Source: Psychromonas sp. (GTDB lineage Bacteria > Pseudomonadota > Gammaproteobacteria > Enterobacterales > Psychromonadaceae). From it: 42,943 nucleotides of DNA. Shown one piece after another: positions 8,924 through 16,666 of the stretch; the stretch's first letter is position 1; the number at the start of each line of letters is the position of its first letter. Both the position numbers and the translations under genes were made by a program. The stretch spans positions 1 through 42,943 of the forward strand of contig JABXKR010000282.1 in assembly GCA_013619145.1 (NCBI GenBank), read 5' to 3'. Below the pieces are notes generated by a model, which did no database searches, was not told where the DNA came from, and was given only the letters and a program-made list of their open reading frames with translations.

Positions 8924-10081
8924 TTAAGCAAACCAACCGATAAATAATAATTTGATGTAATCAATCAAACGACTGAATAAACCGCCTTCCTCGACCGTTT
9001 CTAAAGCGATTAAGTCATAAGTGGCAATCGACTCATCATTAATGATGTAATGTACTTCACCAACTTTATCGCCTTTTTTAATTGGCGCGCGCAACTCATC
9101 TTCGATAATGAAATCTGCTTTTAAATTTTTAGCCTGCCCGCGAGGTAGTGTAATCGGCGTATTTACCGCAACACCTAAGCGGATCATCTCTTGAGAGCCC
9201 ATCCAGATGCGCTCATTAGCAAGTTGATCGCCGGCGTTGTATGGGGTAATAGTTTCAAAAAAGCGGAAACCCCAGTTAAGTAATTTTTTACTTTCAACTT
9301 TACGCGACGTTTCAGATTTTGTGCCCATCACTACACTGATTAAGCGCATGCCATCTTTTGTTGCCGACGAGACAAGGCTGTAACCTGCCGCATCGGTATG
9401 ACCTGTTTTTATTCCATCTACATTTAAGCTTTTATCCCATAATAGGCCGTTACGGTTATATTGAACAATACCGTTGTATTTAAATGATTTTTCACTGTAA
9501 ACACGGTATTCATCAGGCACATCTGAAATTAATGCCTTTGCTAAAATTGCCATATCTTGCGCTGTGGTGTAATGCTCGTTTGAGTGTAAACCGTGGCTAT
9601 TAACAAAATGAGTATTATTCATGCCTAGCTGTAGGGCCCATGAGTTCATCAAATCAGCAAACGCATCTTCACTGCCGGCAATATGCTCAGCCATTGCAAC
9701 ACAGGCATCATTACCTGATTGCACGATAATGCCGCGGTTAAGATCTTCAACCGTTACCTCTTTACCCACTTCGATAAACATCTTAGAAGAGTCAGGGAAG
9801 TTTTTTGACCATGCTTTCTCTGAGATTGTCACTTTGTCGGTCAGGTTTAAATTACCCGATTTGATCTCTTGGCCAATGATGTAACTGGTCATCATCTTAG
9901 TTAAGCTCGCAGGTGCCAAGGTTTTTTCACTATTATTTTCTGCAAGCACTTTTCCTGAATCAAAGTCTATTAACAAGTAACCTTTTGCTGCAATTGCGGG
10001 AGCATTGGGGATAACACGCGGAGTCGCAATAACATTAAAACTTAGAACGAAAGTGATAAGCAGTAGGCTTATTTTTTTCAT
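8924..10081 (-). CDS. dacA: DacA, D-alanyl-D-alanine carboxypeptidase (PBP5/6 type)
   Basis: A 385-residue low-molecular-weight penicillin-binding protein that trims pentapeptide side chains in the periplasm. It has a signal peptide (MKKISLLLITFVLSFNVIA), the serine-lysine motif SLTK at residues 59-62, SGN at 122-124 and KTG at 225-227. The C-terminus LFSRLIDYIKLLFIGWF is the expected amphipathic membrane anchor. The ATG at 10081 was chosen because the signal peptide begins there and an AAAGG sits eight bases upstream; extending to 10123 would add fourteen non-signal residues. Confidence 0.96.
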   Translation of the reverse strand: MKKISLLLITFVLSFNVIATPRVIPNAPAIAAKGYLLIDFDSGKVLAENNSEKTLAPASLTKMMTSYIIGQEIKSGNLNLTDKVTISEKAWSKNFPDSSKMFIEVGKEVTVEDLNRGIIVQSGNDACVAMAEHIAGSEDAFADLMNSWALQLGMNNTHFVNSHGLHSNEHYTTAQDMAILAKALISDVPDEYRVYSEKSFKYNGIVQYNRNGLLWDKSLNVDGIKTGHTDAAGYSLVSSATKDGMRLISVVMGTKSETSRKVESKKLLNWGFRFFETITPYNAGDQLANERIWMGSQEMIRLGVAVNTPITLPRGQAKNLKADFIIEDELRAPIKKGDKVGEVHYIINDESIATYDLIALETVEEGGLFSRLIDYIKLLFIGWFA

Positions 10082-10101
10082 GGAGTTTACCTTTGAGTTG
10101 T

Positions 10102-10124
10102 TATACCCAAGTGGTTTGGGCATA
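10102..10124. repeat. Short palindrome in the dacA leader
   Basis: TATACCCAA and TTGGGCATA form a nine-base imperfect stem with a five-base loop just upstream of dacA. The TATACCCAA arm also opens the inverted repeat at 13116-13184, suggesting both belong to one intergenic palindrome family. The 432-base gap 10082-10513 otherwise holds only the glnK regulatory elements; no gene is seen in it. Confidence 0.5.
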
Positions 10125-10315
10125 TATGATAAAAATTGTTATGCACTATAGCAGATGCCCTATTGTTTTCTAGGGGAGCTAAAGAATTTATCAACTTAAA
10201 TTGCTCTGTAAAGCGAATAACAATTAATTTAAGGGGGCAGTCATAGCCGCTTTATAAAAGTTCTATCTGTTTTCAAATTGATGGTTTGTTTCGGTGCATA
10301 AGCCGGGTAAGTTTT

Positions 10316-10330
10316 GCACTGATATGGTGC
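10316..10330 (+). promoter_or_regulatory. NtrC (GlnG) binding site upstream of glnK
   Basis: GCACTGATATGGTGC fits the NtrC operator pattern GCAC-N7-GTGC and is very close to the strong sites of enteric glnA. Its centre is about 96 bases upstream of the start predicted from the sigma54 element at 10393-10408, a normal enhancer distance. A possible half site (CGGTGCA) lies about 25 bases further upstream. Confidence 0.78.
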
Positions 10331-10392
10331 GTTGGGCGGTCTGTATTCTTAGTGTTTTATGTAACTCTTTGTATGTTAAGGGTTTAATTTTA

Positions 10393-10408
10393 TGGCATGG
10401 TAATTGTA
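10393..10408 (+). promoter_or_regulatory. Sigma54 promoter of glnK-amtB
   Basis: TGGCAT-GGTAA-TTGTA matches the -24/-12 consensus TGGCAY-N5-TTGCW with one deviation (GT for GC at -12) and exact spacing. Transcription should begin near 10419. With the NtrC palindrome upstream, it predicts induction under nitrogen limitation. Confidence 0.75.
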
Positions 10409-10495
10409 ATTATATGGGTAAGTACAGAGATTAGTGCCATCAAGCAGGTATTAGTTTTGTTTTATCGGCATAGAGAATATTTGATTTTATTTTAA

Positions 10496-10852
<357 letters not shown>

Positions 10853-10883
10853 TTTGGTTTAATGTTTGTAAAAGGGAATTATT

Positions 10884-12104
10884 ATGGAAAACACAGTAAT
10901 AGAACTTAGATTTGCGCTCGATACCTTTTATTTCTTAATATCAGGTGTCTTAGTTATGTGGATGGCAGCAGGATTTGCCATGTTAGAAGCGGGTTTAGTT
11001 CGCTCTAAAAATACTACTGAAATTTTAACCAAGAATGTGGTGCTATATGCGATTGCCTGTACCATGTTTTTATTAGTTGGTTATAACATTATGTACGTTG
11101 ATAATAGCGCCGGCGGATGGTTACCTTCATTAGGTGGATTAATTGGCAGTCAAGCTGAAGGTGCGGATCACTCATTAGAGTCTGATTTTTTCTTCCAAGT
11201 GGTTTTCGTGGCAACAGCAATGTCAATTGTATCTGGTGCAGTTGCTGAGCGTATGAAACTTTGGGCATTTTTAATTTTTTCTGTGTTTTTAACCGGGTTC
11301 ATCTATCCACTAGAAGGTTACTGGACTTGGGGCGGTGGTTTCCTTAGTGAAGCTGGTTTTAGTGACTTTGCAGGCTCTGGTATCGTTCATATGGCAGGCG
11401 CAGCAGCTGCACTGTCTGCGGTAATGTTACTTGGTGCACGTAGAGGTAAATACGGTAAAGATGGTTCAGTTCACCCTATTCCGGGTTCAAATATGCCGCT
11501 GGCAACATTAGGTACATTTATTTTATGGATGGGCTGGTTTGGCTTTAACGGTGGTTCGCAATTACTTCTTTCAGATGCTGAAAATGCGACGGCTGTAGGT
11601 CTTATCTTTGTCAATACCAATGCGGCGGCTGCAACAGGTGCGATTGCTGCATTAATAGTAAGCAAGCTGAAATGGGGTAAAGCGGATTTAACTATGATTT
11701 TAAATGGTGCATTAGCGGGCTTAGTGGCAATCACAGCTGATCCTCTATCTCCTACTCCACTGTTTGCAGCCGCTATTGGCGCAGTTGCAGGCGTGATTGT
11801 CGTTTACAGCATTATTACTTTTGATAAATTAAAACTGGATGATCCTGTGGGCGCATTATCAGTACATGGCGTTTGTGGTCTGTTTGGTTTACTGGTTGTT
11901 CCTCTTAGTAATGACGGCGCGTCTTTCGCTAGCCAGCTATATGGTGCAGCAGTTATCTTTGGTTTTGTATTTGCCGCTTCATGGATCGTTTGGGCTGTTA
12001 TTAAAGCAACAATGGGAATTCGAGTTACTGCCGAAGAAGAAGAAACAGGTATGGACTTACATGACTGTGGCTTAGAAGCTTACCCTGAGTTTACTGCTTC
12101 TTAA
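10884..12104 (+). CDS. amtB: AmtB, ammonium transporter
   Basis: A 406-residue Amt/Rh family channel with about eleven membrane helices. The twin histidines of the conduction pore are His169 (GSGIVHMAGA) and His328 (GALSVHGVCG), and the structural Asp161 is present. Unlike the E. coli protein there is no obvious cleaved signal peptide; the N-terminus runs directly into the first helix. The cytoplasmic C-terminal region that docks GlnK is present. It is cotranscribed with glnK and closed by the terminator at 12156-12192. Confidence 0.97.
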   Translation: MENTVIELRFALDTFYFLISGVLVMWMAAGFAMLEAGLVRSKNTTEILTKNVVLYAIACTMFLLVGYNIMYVDNSAGGWLPSLGGLIGSQAEGADHSLESDFFFQVVFVATAMSIVSGAVAERMKLWAFLIFSVFLTGFIYPLEGYWTWGGGFLSEAGFSDFAGSGIVHMAGAAAALSAVMLLGARRGKYGKDGSVHPIPGSNMPLATLGTFILWMGWFGFNGGSQLLLSDAENATAVGLIFVNTNAAAATGAIAALIVSKLKWGKADLTMILNGALAGLVAITADPLSPTPLFAAAIGAVAGVIVVYSIITFDKLKLDDPVGALSVHGVCGLFGLLVVPLSNDGASFASQLYGAAVIFGFVFAASWIVWAVIKATMGIRVTAEEEETGMDLHDCGLEAYPEFTAS

Positions 12105-12155
12105 GTTTACTGATTAAAACTTACCTTATTAAAAAGAGACTAAATTAAGTATTTG

Positions 12156-12192
12156 AGCCCCTGACTTATTACTAATTCAGGGGCTTTTTTTG
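12156..12192 (+). terminator. Terminator of glnK-amtB
   Basis: Nine-base perfect stem AGCCCCTGA / TCAGGGGCT with a twelve-base loop, then a run of T residues. Confidence 0.9.
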
Positions 12193-12195
12193 TGC

Positions 12196-12230
12196 GTAAT
12201 TATTCAGGTCGTCGCCACTTAAGTTTATTT
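12196..12230 (+). repeat. Fragment of the 119-bp dispersed repeat (copy A)
   Basis: These 35 bases match the left end of the repeat at 42825-42943 with three differences, starting just after the amtB terminator. The remaining body of the element is absent or unrecognisable. The following bases 12231-12310 hold small inverted repeats, including CAAATATG / CATATTTG at 12280-12302, and no gene. Confidence 0.7.
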
Positions 12231-12319
12231 ATGAAGTACATCCGTGCACTTCATTGCTACGCAACTGGCTAAAGCCATTCAAATATGTTCCATACATATT
12301 TGTCAGTGTTGAAAAAAGC

Positions 12320-12457
12320 CATCAAAATGGCGTTGCAGGAAAGGAGGAAAACAATGAACAGGTCAACTTCCTGGTTGATAATGGTTGTTGTAATATTCAG
12401 GGATACTATTATGGAAAACCAATGCCAGCTGAAGAAATGACCCATTATCTAAAATAA
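12320..12457 (+). pseudogene. Remnant of an EAL-domain (c-di-GMP phosphodiesterase) gene
   Basis: The frame ending at 12457 encodes ENNEQVNFLVDNGCCNIQGY followed by YYGKPMPAEE. This is the recognisable last part of an EAL domain, where xEQxxFLxxxGCxxxQGYxxxKPMP is the family pattern. The conserved (V)AEGVE just before it is degraded to VAGKEE, and the rest of the roughly 240-residue domain is missing. A 67-residue ORF from 12254 can be read through it but its first part has no domain character. I take it as a decayed tail of a once larger gene, lying beside a broken repeat element; it is unlikely to make a functional enzyme. Confidence 0.7.
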
Positions 12458-12519
12458 CAGTACATTTCTATGGTCATTAACATATAATTATCAAACTCAA
12501 ACTGTAAGGAAACTAGGTA

Positions 12520-13092
12520 ATGTCATTTAAATTTAATGCGTTAAGTCTGTCAGCTCTCGCTTTTTTAGCAGGGTGTTCGGGTACCCCGGAGGAAGAAACT
12601 TCTGTTGGTGCGATTCCAAGCTGGATTTTAAATCCACAAGTTGAAGATGGTATTGCTGTTTCCGAGTGTGTTTTATTCTCTGGTAATATGTCGATAGATA
12701 GGCAACAAGCAGTTGCCAATGCGCGTACATCGCTTGCGCAGCGAATTGCAACACGTGTTAGTGCAATGGATAAAAGCTATCGAGATAAAGTTGAGGTAGC
12801 TTCTGGCGTAGAATCCGGTTCAACGTTTTCAAGTGTTTCTAAGCAAGTTACGCAACAAACGTTAACGGGTACTAACCCGATGAAAACAGATATCGTTAAA
12901 ATCGCAGAGAAAGATAACCTATGTGTTTTAGTTGTTGTTGGTCAGGAATCAACTAAAGATATCTTTGAAAACTTGGTGAATGAAGCGAAGCGACCAATGT
13001 CGGCACAACAAAAAGATGTTTTATACGCAGAGTTTAAAGCGCATCGTGCAGAAGAGCAGTTGGATGCGGAATTAGAAAAATTCCAACAGTAA
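12520..13092 (+). CDS. LPP20-family lipoprotein (FlgP-like), putative
   Basis: A 190-residue predicted outer-membrane lipoprotein. It has a signal sequence ending in the lipobox LAGC (Cys19 would be lipidated), then an LPP20-like domain with PSWILNP, AVANARTSLAQRIATRV and a hydrophobic CVLVVVGQE strand. A charged C-terminal helix rich in Glu/Gln/Ala ends the protein. LPP20-family proteins include Vibrio and Campylobacter FlgP, which is needed for sheathed or high-torque flagella. Its place directly before the flagellar cluster suggests, but does not show, a motility role. A ribosome site (AAGGA) lies about ten bases upstream of the ATG. A terminator at 13190-13219 separates it from fliE. Confidence 0.75.
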   Translation: MSFKFNALSLSALAFLAGCSGTPEEETSVGAIPSWILNPQVEDGIAVSECVLFSGNMSIDRQQAVANARTSLAQRIATRVSAMDKSYRDKVEVASGVESGSTFSSVSKQVTQQTLTGTNPMKTDIVKIAEKDNLCVLVVVGQESTKDIFENLVNEAKRPMSAQQKDVLYAEFKAHRAEEQLDAELEKFQQ

Positions 13093-13115
13093 AAAAACTA
13101 TTTATTTGCACCACT

Positions 13116-13184
13116 TATACCCAAACTACCTCAAGATGCTCTGAATCTGAATCTGAATCTGAATCTTGAAGTGGGTTGGCTATA
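13116..13184. repeat. Palindromic intergenic repeat with CTGAAT microrepeat loop
   Basis: The 22 bases at 13116-13137 and the 22 at 13163-13184 are imperfect inverted copies (TATACCCAAAC... against ...GGGTTGGCTATA), bracketing four exact tandem CTGAAT hexamers at 13141-13164. It looks like a small non-coding palindromic element between the lipoprotein gene and its terminator. Confidence 0.65.
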
Positions 13185-13189
13185 TTGAG

Positions 13190-13219
13190 AAGGGCGCTGA
13201 TTTATTGGCGCCCTTTTTT
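13190..13219 (+). terminator. Terminator upstream of fliE
   Basis: Stem AAGGGCGC / GCGCCCTT with a ten-base loop and a following T6 run. It isolates the flagellar operon from the lipoprotein gene; the fliE promoter starts two bases later. Confidence 0.88.
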
Positions 13220-13220
13220 A

Positions 13221-13236
13221 TGGCATAAATATTGCT
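13221..13236 (+). promoter_or_regulatory. Sigma54 promoter of the fliE operon
   Basis: TGGCAT-AAATA-TTGCT is a full match to TGGCAY-N5-TTGCW. Transcription is expected near 13248, about 25 bases before the fliE ATG. In polar flagellar systems such promoters are driven by FlrC/FleR-type activators; none is encoded in this window. Confidence 0.85.
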
Positions 13237-13272
13237 TTTATGTACCTATGTGTCAATAAATGGATAAAAATT

Positions 13273-13599
13273 ATGAACCTTAATACTTCTGCTTTATTTA
13301 ATGATTTACAAATGCAAGGTCTGAAAAGTAAAGGCTTGGATAGTGAACTTTCTAGTCAATCTGTGAGCCCGTCACAGACAGATTTTTCAAAAATGTTGAA
13401 GCAAGCGATAGATAATGTAAATGGTCTGCAGCAAAACACCTCAGAATTACGGAATCGTTTTGAAATGGGTGATAAAGAGGTTAGTTTGGGTGAAGTCATG
13501 ATAGCATCGAACAAATCAAGTTTAGCATTTGACGCAACAGTGCAAATACGAAATAAAATGGTCGAAGCATATAAAGAAGTAATGAGCATGCCTGTTTAG
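13273..13599 (+). CDS. fliE: FliE, flagellar MS ring-rod junction protein
   Basis: A 108-residue export substrate that joins the MS ring to the rod and opens the secretion gate. The C-terminal part (MIASNKSSLAFDATVQIRNK, then MVEAYKEVMSMPV) is the FliE signature. I start at the ATG at 13273 (MNLNTSALFND), which gives the usual length and lies downstream of the predicted transcription start near 13248; the earlier in-frame codon at 13240 would precede the transcript. It is first in a fliEFGHIJ operon. Confidence 0.95.
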   Translation: MNLNTSALFNDLQMQGLKSKGLDSELSSQSVSPSQTDFSKMLKQAIDNVNGLQQNTSELRNRFEMGDKEVSLGEVMIASNKSSLAFDATVQIRNKMVEAYKEVMSMPV

Positions 13600-13629
13600 G
13601 CGCTTTAGCGAAGATAAAAGGGAAGAACA

Positions 13630-15342
13630 GTGGCCGAGTTAGATAACAATGCAGATATGTTAATTGAAAACAGCAACTTTGATAGCGATGAGTCACTTGC
13701 GCACCCAGAAAAAGGCGCGTTAGCTTCATTCTTTTCAAATGTTGATGTGTTACGTCAAATTAGCATGATTATCGGTTTGTTAATTGTGCTGGCAATTGTT
13801 GTGATTATTTGGTCGTGGGGAAAAGAAGCGGACTATCGCCCCCTTGGTAGTTACCAAACAGATGAGTTAATCAGCACTCTTGATTTCCTTGATAAACAAC
13901 AAATTCAATACAAACTTGAAGGCGATTCTATTCTCGTTATTTCCGATCAGTATCAAAAAATAAAACTGCTGATGACACGCGCAGGTTTAGTGAGTGATGA
14001 TAGTGATAATGGCGATGATATTTTATTACAAGATATGGGCTTTGGTGTTAGTCAGCGCGTGGAAAAAGAGCGCTTAAAATTAAGCCGTGAACGTCAGTTG
14101 GCATTGGCTATTAAAGAGATGAAAAACATCACCAATGCACAAGTCTTATTAGCTATCCCCAAAGAGAGTGTATTTGCCCGAAAAGAGCGTAAAGCCAGTG
14201 CAACCGTTGTTGTGACCACCGCTCGTTCTTACGCACTTTCACCACAAGAGGTGGACTCAATTGTTGATATTGTCGCATCTGCGGTACAAGGCTTATCACC
14301 AAATAGTGTGACGGTTAGTGATCAGCGTGGACGTTTATTACATTCAGGTAGTAAAAGCGGCCTTTCAGCACAATCAAGTAAAGAGTTTGCCTTAGAACGC
14401 GAGCGAGAAGAGGAATATAAAGCAAAAATTGATGCGATTTTAATCCCTGTTTTAGGACTTGCAAATTATGCCTCTGAAGTTGATTTGGCGATGGACTTTA
14501 CCGTTGTTGAAGAAACCAAAAAAACCTTTAATCCAGCAAACCAAACAGTTCGTAGTGAGATGCTGGTTGAAACTAAATCATCTAGTTCTGTGGTTGGCTC
14601 TGTACCTGGGGCATTAACCAACCAACCACCCGCGAACTCTTCCATTCCGGAGGAGTTGCGTGATAGCAAAGAATTCTCTGATGCTTCAGATGGAACTTCT
14701 CATAACGAATCAACACGAAATTATGAAGTGGATAGTACGGTTACCTATATCAAACATAAAGTAGGTAAAGTGGAGCGTTTGGCTGTCTCTGTTGCTTTAG
14801 ATTATATCGCTGCAACAAACGCAGCCGGTGAGGTTTCATACGCCCCTCGAGCAGAAGAAGAAGTTGCTAATATTCGCCGTTTATTGCTTGGTGGTTTAGG
14901 TATTAACACTGAGCGTGGTGATCTCTTAGAAATTGCCTCTGTAAGCTTTAACCGCCCGGATTTAGCTGCTGTAGCTGAAGAGGAGTTTTGGAAAACAGAA
15001 ATCTTCCAAAGTTATGTCCGCTTTGGTGGTAGTATGCTGGTTATTTTATTAACGCTACTGTTAATTGTTCGCCCAATAATGAAAAAACTACTTTACCCTG
15101 AAGCCATCGAGCAAGTTGATGAATATGATTTAGGTGGTGCAATCGGTGCAATGGCTGGAGATAATCTAGAACTGTTAAACGATGAAGATGATGGTGTTGA
15201 GTTCGGTATTAGCAACGGACAGATTAAATTACCTGATTTACATAAAGATGAAGATTTACTTAAAGCCGTGCGTGCATTAGTTGCCAATGAACCAGGTTTA
15301 TCTGCACAAGTAATTAAAGAGTGGTTAGCCGCCGATGAATGA
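13630..15342 (+). CDS. fliF: FliF, flagellar MS-ring protein
   Basis: A 570-residue inner-membrane ring protein. It has an N-terminal transmembrane helix at about residues 41-60 (QISMIIGLLIVLAIVVIIW), periplasmic YscJ-like ring-building domains (including PLGSYQTDELISTLDFLD and AQVLLAIPKESVFARKERK), a flexible Ser/Asn-rich insert around residues 310-360, a second helix (SMLVILLTLLLIVRPIM) and the C-terminal FliG-binding tail LVANEPGLSAQVIKEWL. It starts with GTG, preceded by a GGGAAG ribosome site. Its end overlaps fliG by eight bases. Confidence 0.97.
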   Translation: MAELDNNADMLIENSNFDSDESLAHPEKGALASFFSNVDVLRQISMIIGLLIVLAIVVIIWSWGKEADYRPLGSYQTDELISTLDFLDKQQIQYKLEGDSILVISDQYQKIKLLMTRAGLVSDDSDNGDDILLQDMGFGVSQRVEKERLKLSRERQLALAIKEMKNITNAQVLLAIPKESVFARKERKASATVVVTTARSYALSPQEVDSIVDIVASAVQGLSPNSVTVSDQRGRLLHSGSKSGLSAQSSKEFALEREREEEYKAKIDAILIPVLGLANYASEVDLAMDFTVVEETKKTFNPANQTVRSEMLVETKSSSSVVGSVPGALTNQPPANSSIPEELRDSKEFSDASDGTSHNESTRNYEVDSTVTYIKHKVGKVERLAVSVALDYIAATNAAGEVSYAPRAEEEVANIRRLLLGGLGINTERGDLLEIASVSFNRPDLAAVAEEEFWKTEIFQSYVRFGGSMLVILLTLLLIVRPIMKKLLYPEAIEQVDEYDLGGAIGAMAGDNLELLNDEDDGVEFGISNGQIKLPDLHKDEDLLKAVRALVANEPGLSAQVIKEWLAADE

Positions 15343-16402
15343 TAAAAAGAAAGAAACTAAAGAAACTAAAGAAACTAAAGCAGTCGCTACGGCTGGGTTT
15401 AATATTGAAAAATTAAGTGGTGTCGAAAAATCAGCCCTGTTGATGCTGAGTTTAACACCAGCAGATGCAGCACAAATATTTCGTAATTTAGAGCCTAAAC
15501 AGGTGCAAAAGTTGGGGATGGAGATGGCCGCTCTCGCAGACTCCTCTCAAGAGCGCGTATCAAGTGTGCATCGTGCATTTATCGAAGATATTCAAAAATA
15601 CAGTAATATCGGTTTAGATAGTGAAGACTTTGTTAGAGCATCATTAATTGAAGCGCTAGGTGAAGATAAAGCGGGCAATTTAGTTGACCAAATAATTCTT
15701 GGTAGTGGTTCAAAAGGTCTTGATTCATTAAAGTGGATGGATGCACGACAAGTAGCATCAATTATTCAAAATGAGCATCCGCAAATTCAAACCATTGTTT
15801 TATCATATTTAGATCCTGAGCAATCAGCTGAAATATTGACTCAATTCCCGGAAAAAAATCGCCTTGATCTTATGATGCGTATTGCTGATTTAGAAGAGGT
15901 ACAACCAGCCGCATTGCAAGAATTAAACGAGATTATGGAGAAACAGTTTGCCGGTCAAGCGGGTGCACAAGCTGCGAAAATGGGGGGCACTAAAGCTGCA
16001 GCTGATATTATGAACTATTTAGATACAGGTATCGAAGGTCCGTTAATGGACTCTTTACGTGAAACTGATGAAGATATGAGTCAGCAAATTCAAGATCTTA
16101 TGTTTGTCTTTGACAATCTTATTGATCTTGATGATCGTGGCACGCAAGTATTATTGCGTGAAGTACCTGGAGAGCAGTTACAACGGGCAATAAAAGGTGC
16201 GGATGATCAGCTTAAAGAGAAAATCTTTAAGAATATGTCGAAACGTGCTGCCGAAATGTTGCAGGATGATCTAGAAGCAATGGGGCCGATTCGTATCAGT
16301 GAAGTGGAAGCTGCTCAGAAAGAGATCCTTACCATTGCGCGTCGTTTATCCGATGCCGGTGAGATTATGTTAGGCGGCGGTGGTGGTGATGAATTCTTAT
16401 AA
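15335..16402 (+). CDS. fliG: FliG, flagellar motor switch protein
   Basis: A 355-residue C-ring protein that couples the rotor to the stators. N-, middle and C-terminal armadillo-like domains are recognisable (EKSALLMLSLTPADAAQIF; the EHPQIQTIVLSYL helix; and the torque helix LDDRGTQVLLREVPGEQL, with conserved charged residues). It ends in a Gly-rich ...GGGGGDEFL tail. The N-terminus has an unusual KETKETKETK stretch from three exact 9-bp units at 15350-15376. The last 66 coding bases and the following spacer are repeated three more times downstream (see 16337-16638). Confidence 0.97.
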   Translation: MNDKKKETKETKETKAVATAGFNIEKLSGVEKSALLMLSLTPADAAQIFRNLEPKQVQKLGMEMAALADSSQERVSSVHRAFIEDIQKYSNIGLDSEDFVRASLIEALGEDKAGNLVDQIILGSGSKGLDSLKWMDARQVASIIQNEHPQIQTIVLSYLDPEQSAEILTQFPEKNRLDLMMRIADLEEVQPAALQELNEIMEKQFAGQAGAQAAKMGGTKAAADIMNYLDTGIEGPLMDSLRETDEDMSQQIQDLMFVFDNLIDLDDRGTQVLLREVPGEQLQRAIKGADDQLKEKIFKNMSKRAAEMLQDDLEAMGPIRISEVEAAQKEILTIARRLSDAGEIMLGGGGGDEFL

Positions 16403-16638
16403 AGAATAAGATCCTGCTAATAATTCAGCGCGTCGTTTATCCGATGCCGGTGAGATTATGTTAGGTGGCGGTGGTGGTGATGAATTCTTATAAAGAATGC
16501 GAACCTGCTAATAATTCAGCGCGCCGTTTATCCGATGCCGGTGATGAATTCTTATAAAGAATACGATCCTGCTAATAATTCAGCGCGCCGTTTATCCGAT
16601 ACCGGTGAAATCATGTTAGGCGGTGAGTTTTTATAAAG
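16337..16638 (+). repeat. Tandem duplication of the fliG 3' end, four copies
   Basis: Copy 1 (16337-16427, 91 bp) contains the last 21 codons and stop of fliG plus 25 bases. Copy 2 (16428-16518, 91 bp) is nearly identical. Copy 3 (16519-16582, 64 bp) has lost 27 bases. Copy 4 (from 16583) is divergent and fades into the fliH leader. Every copy keeps a TTATAA or equivalent stop region, and all extra copies lie after the true fliG stop, so FliG itself is unaffected. Confidence 0.92.
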
Positions 16639-16666
16639 CTCAAACCCGTAAAAGGATAGTCTGTAG

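Noticed and set aside
12254-12457. Complete small gene of 67 codons
   Set aside because: Only the second half has family character (EAL tail), the first half is non-descript, and no convincing ribosome site precedes its start; treated as a remnant.
16337-16638. Direct repeats as a possible CRISPR or attachment site
   Set aside because: They are tandem copies of the fliG 3' end without unique spacers or an integrase.
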